This document shows positions 63,101 through 64,000 of a stretch of 64,000 nt of DNA, piece by piece (the stretch's first letter is position 1; each line of letters begins with the position of its first letter). This DNA is from Hydractinia symbiolongicarpus. Lineage: Eukaryota; Cnidaria; Hydrozoa; Anthoathecata; Hydractiniidae. The stretch is taken from NCBI RefSeq assembly GCF_029227915.1, contig NC_079875.1, forward strand, positions 18,531,001-18,595,000, written 5' to 3'. Under the pieces are notes generated by a model. The model made no database searches, had not been told where the DNA came from, and saw only the letters and a program-made list of their open reading frames with translations. The translations under genes were made by a program, and so were the position numbers.

Positions 63101-64000
63101 TCAGCTTATCAGGGAACAATTGGTCAGAGGTCCGGATTAAGCCCTACCGACATTAATCAAGTTAAAAACTTGTACAAATGCTCTGGAACGACACAAGGTA
63201 AGTGAGGCAAAAAGTTGTTGTTGATTGTTGTTGATTGACGCCGAACGCCGAATATTTTACCCTATAATGAAGAATTAGGATAGAGAAATGAAAGAATACT
63301 GCATATTGTACATCCCAATATAAAAATTGCGAAGGTTTCCTTTTTATAAGGGCATCTCTTTGATGATGAAAATCTAAAACTAATTATTTGTAGGCATTAT
63401 ATCTAATCAATAGAAAAAAATTACTCTTTCATTAACCGCTCAACGGAAAAAATTACATCTAGACCAATAGGAATAGAGTTGAACAATTGAAACTACGCGA
63501 CAGCATGTTTTAGTGGTCGTTTGCATACAAGCAAAAATGTAGAATCATTGTGTTTCAAAAAAATTTCCTTTCGTGAGGACGCTCTACATGTTGGAAATTA
63601 TAATCTTTTTTTATATTTTAATTTAGTTGCGATAAATGGCAACTGGGGTGGATGGTCTAGCTGGTCAGTTTGTGATAAATCATGTGGAGGAGGGACATCA
63701 ATAAGATCAAGATCATGTAACTCTCCCCCTCCTTCTAATGGTGGAAATACATGTGTTGGAAATGCAGTCGAAAACGCAAATTGTAATACCAACTCGTGCC
63801 CAGGGCCAGGTTTGTTAGGTCAAATTGTATGTTATATTTAAAGTTACCTCTTCGCGAAATTACTTTATATGTGGCATATTATGGCATATAATTTAAATTT
63901 CAAAGTATTCCTGTTGAACTACACATTTAAATGCTCAAAATATTTCTAGTGAAATGCAGCTTTGATCACTCTCTCTGTCAGTGGGAAAACCTGTCAGGTG
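60128..64000 (+). CDS. Astacin metalloprotease with TSP1 and MAM domains (3' end outside window)
   Basis: Secreted zinc endopeptidase of the astacin family. Exons: 60128-60299, 60756-60929, 61554-61671, 61876-61979, 62056-62127, 62786-62899, 63075-63197, 63627-63809, 63950 to the edge, all GT-AG and in phase. I chose the ATG at 60128 because it starts the signal peptide (MKNILSLLTCLALYC). The upstream in-frame ATG at 60116 is possible. A propeptide is followed by RLWPEGKVYYIYD, GCWSMIGRVGGKQQISIGYG, the zinc site HEMMHAIGFWHEQSRPDRD (H183, E184, H187, H193) and the Met-turn SVMHY (239). Then a TSP1 domain (WGGWSSWSVCDKSCGGG, from about 299) and the first residues of a MAM domain (CSFDHSLCQWENLSG). 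Cnidarian astacins serve in development, digestion or venom, and the role here is open. Confidence 0.93.
61368..61522. repeat. Degenerate A-rich minisatellite in astacin intron 2
   Basis: About ten units of AAACGCCCATAAAAA / AGATACACCCAAAAA, 14-17 bp each, just upstream of the exon 3 acceptor at 61553. Confidence 0.8.

Overview
The window looks like a piece of an AT-rich animal nuclear genome, most probably cnidarian (a medusozoan or hydrozoan would fit). Protein genes are broken into many short exons with canonical GT-AG introns. The gaps and introns are packed with mobile-element debris and simple repeats. The lineage call is an inference. It rests on an astacin-TSP1-MAM protease, a C2H2 protein family I remember as abundant in corals and hydroids, THAP-type and Mutator-like transposase remnants, and a short TTAGGG tract.

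Four host genes can be rebuilt exon by exon with consistent intron phases. (1) A transmembrane semaphorin (Sema-PSI-Ig-stalk-TM), minus strand, 19 coding exons, 17533 to 2846, 780 aa. (2) A nicotinic-type Cys-loop receptor subunit with an alpha-type vicinal cysteine pair, minus strand, 8 coding exons, 36801 to 33192, 488 aa. (3) A UBE2Q-family ubiquitin-conjugating enzyme, minus strand, 12 coding exons, 48359 to 43022, 370 aa. (4) The 5' part of an astacin metalloprotease followed by a TSP1 domain and the start of a MAM domain, plus strand, 60128 to the right edge. They cover guidance signalling, ligand-gated excitation, ubiquitin transfer and secreted proteolysis. Nothing suggests they act as one pathway.

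The block from 19 to 31 kb is a mobile-element graveyard. It holds a hAT-like MITE (19419-19852), an internally deleted THAP/P-type transposon (about 20735-22503), a frameshifted multi-copy C2H2 protein (minus, 23240-24280), a truncated retroelement C-terminus with a zinc knuckle (plus, 24460-25480), and a LINE reverse transcriptase fragment (plus, 26760-28290). At 39.2-41.2 kb a decayed Mutator-like transposase is flanked by two tiny oppositely oriented Helitron-type elements with exact A|T insertion junctions. A 1.6 kb element at 49.4-51.0 kb carries two arrays of a CATACGAATT word and has no family I recognise.

Other regions: 0-2.8 kb and 54-60 kb are mostly non-coding as far as I can see, apart from a few low-confidence exon-like segments. 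Large simple repeats include (AT)n at 53.9-54.1 kb, a 23-bp minisatellite at 55.05-55.53 kb and (TTATTG)n at 59.5-59.76 kb. These produce long artefactual open frames. The best candidates for something little described are the C2H2 family remnant, the CATACGAATT element and the mini-Helitron family. No complete novel gene system is visible.
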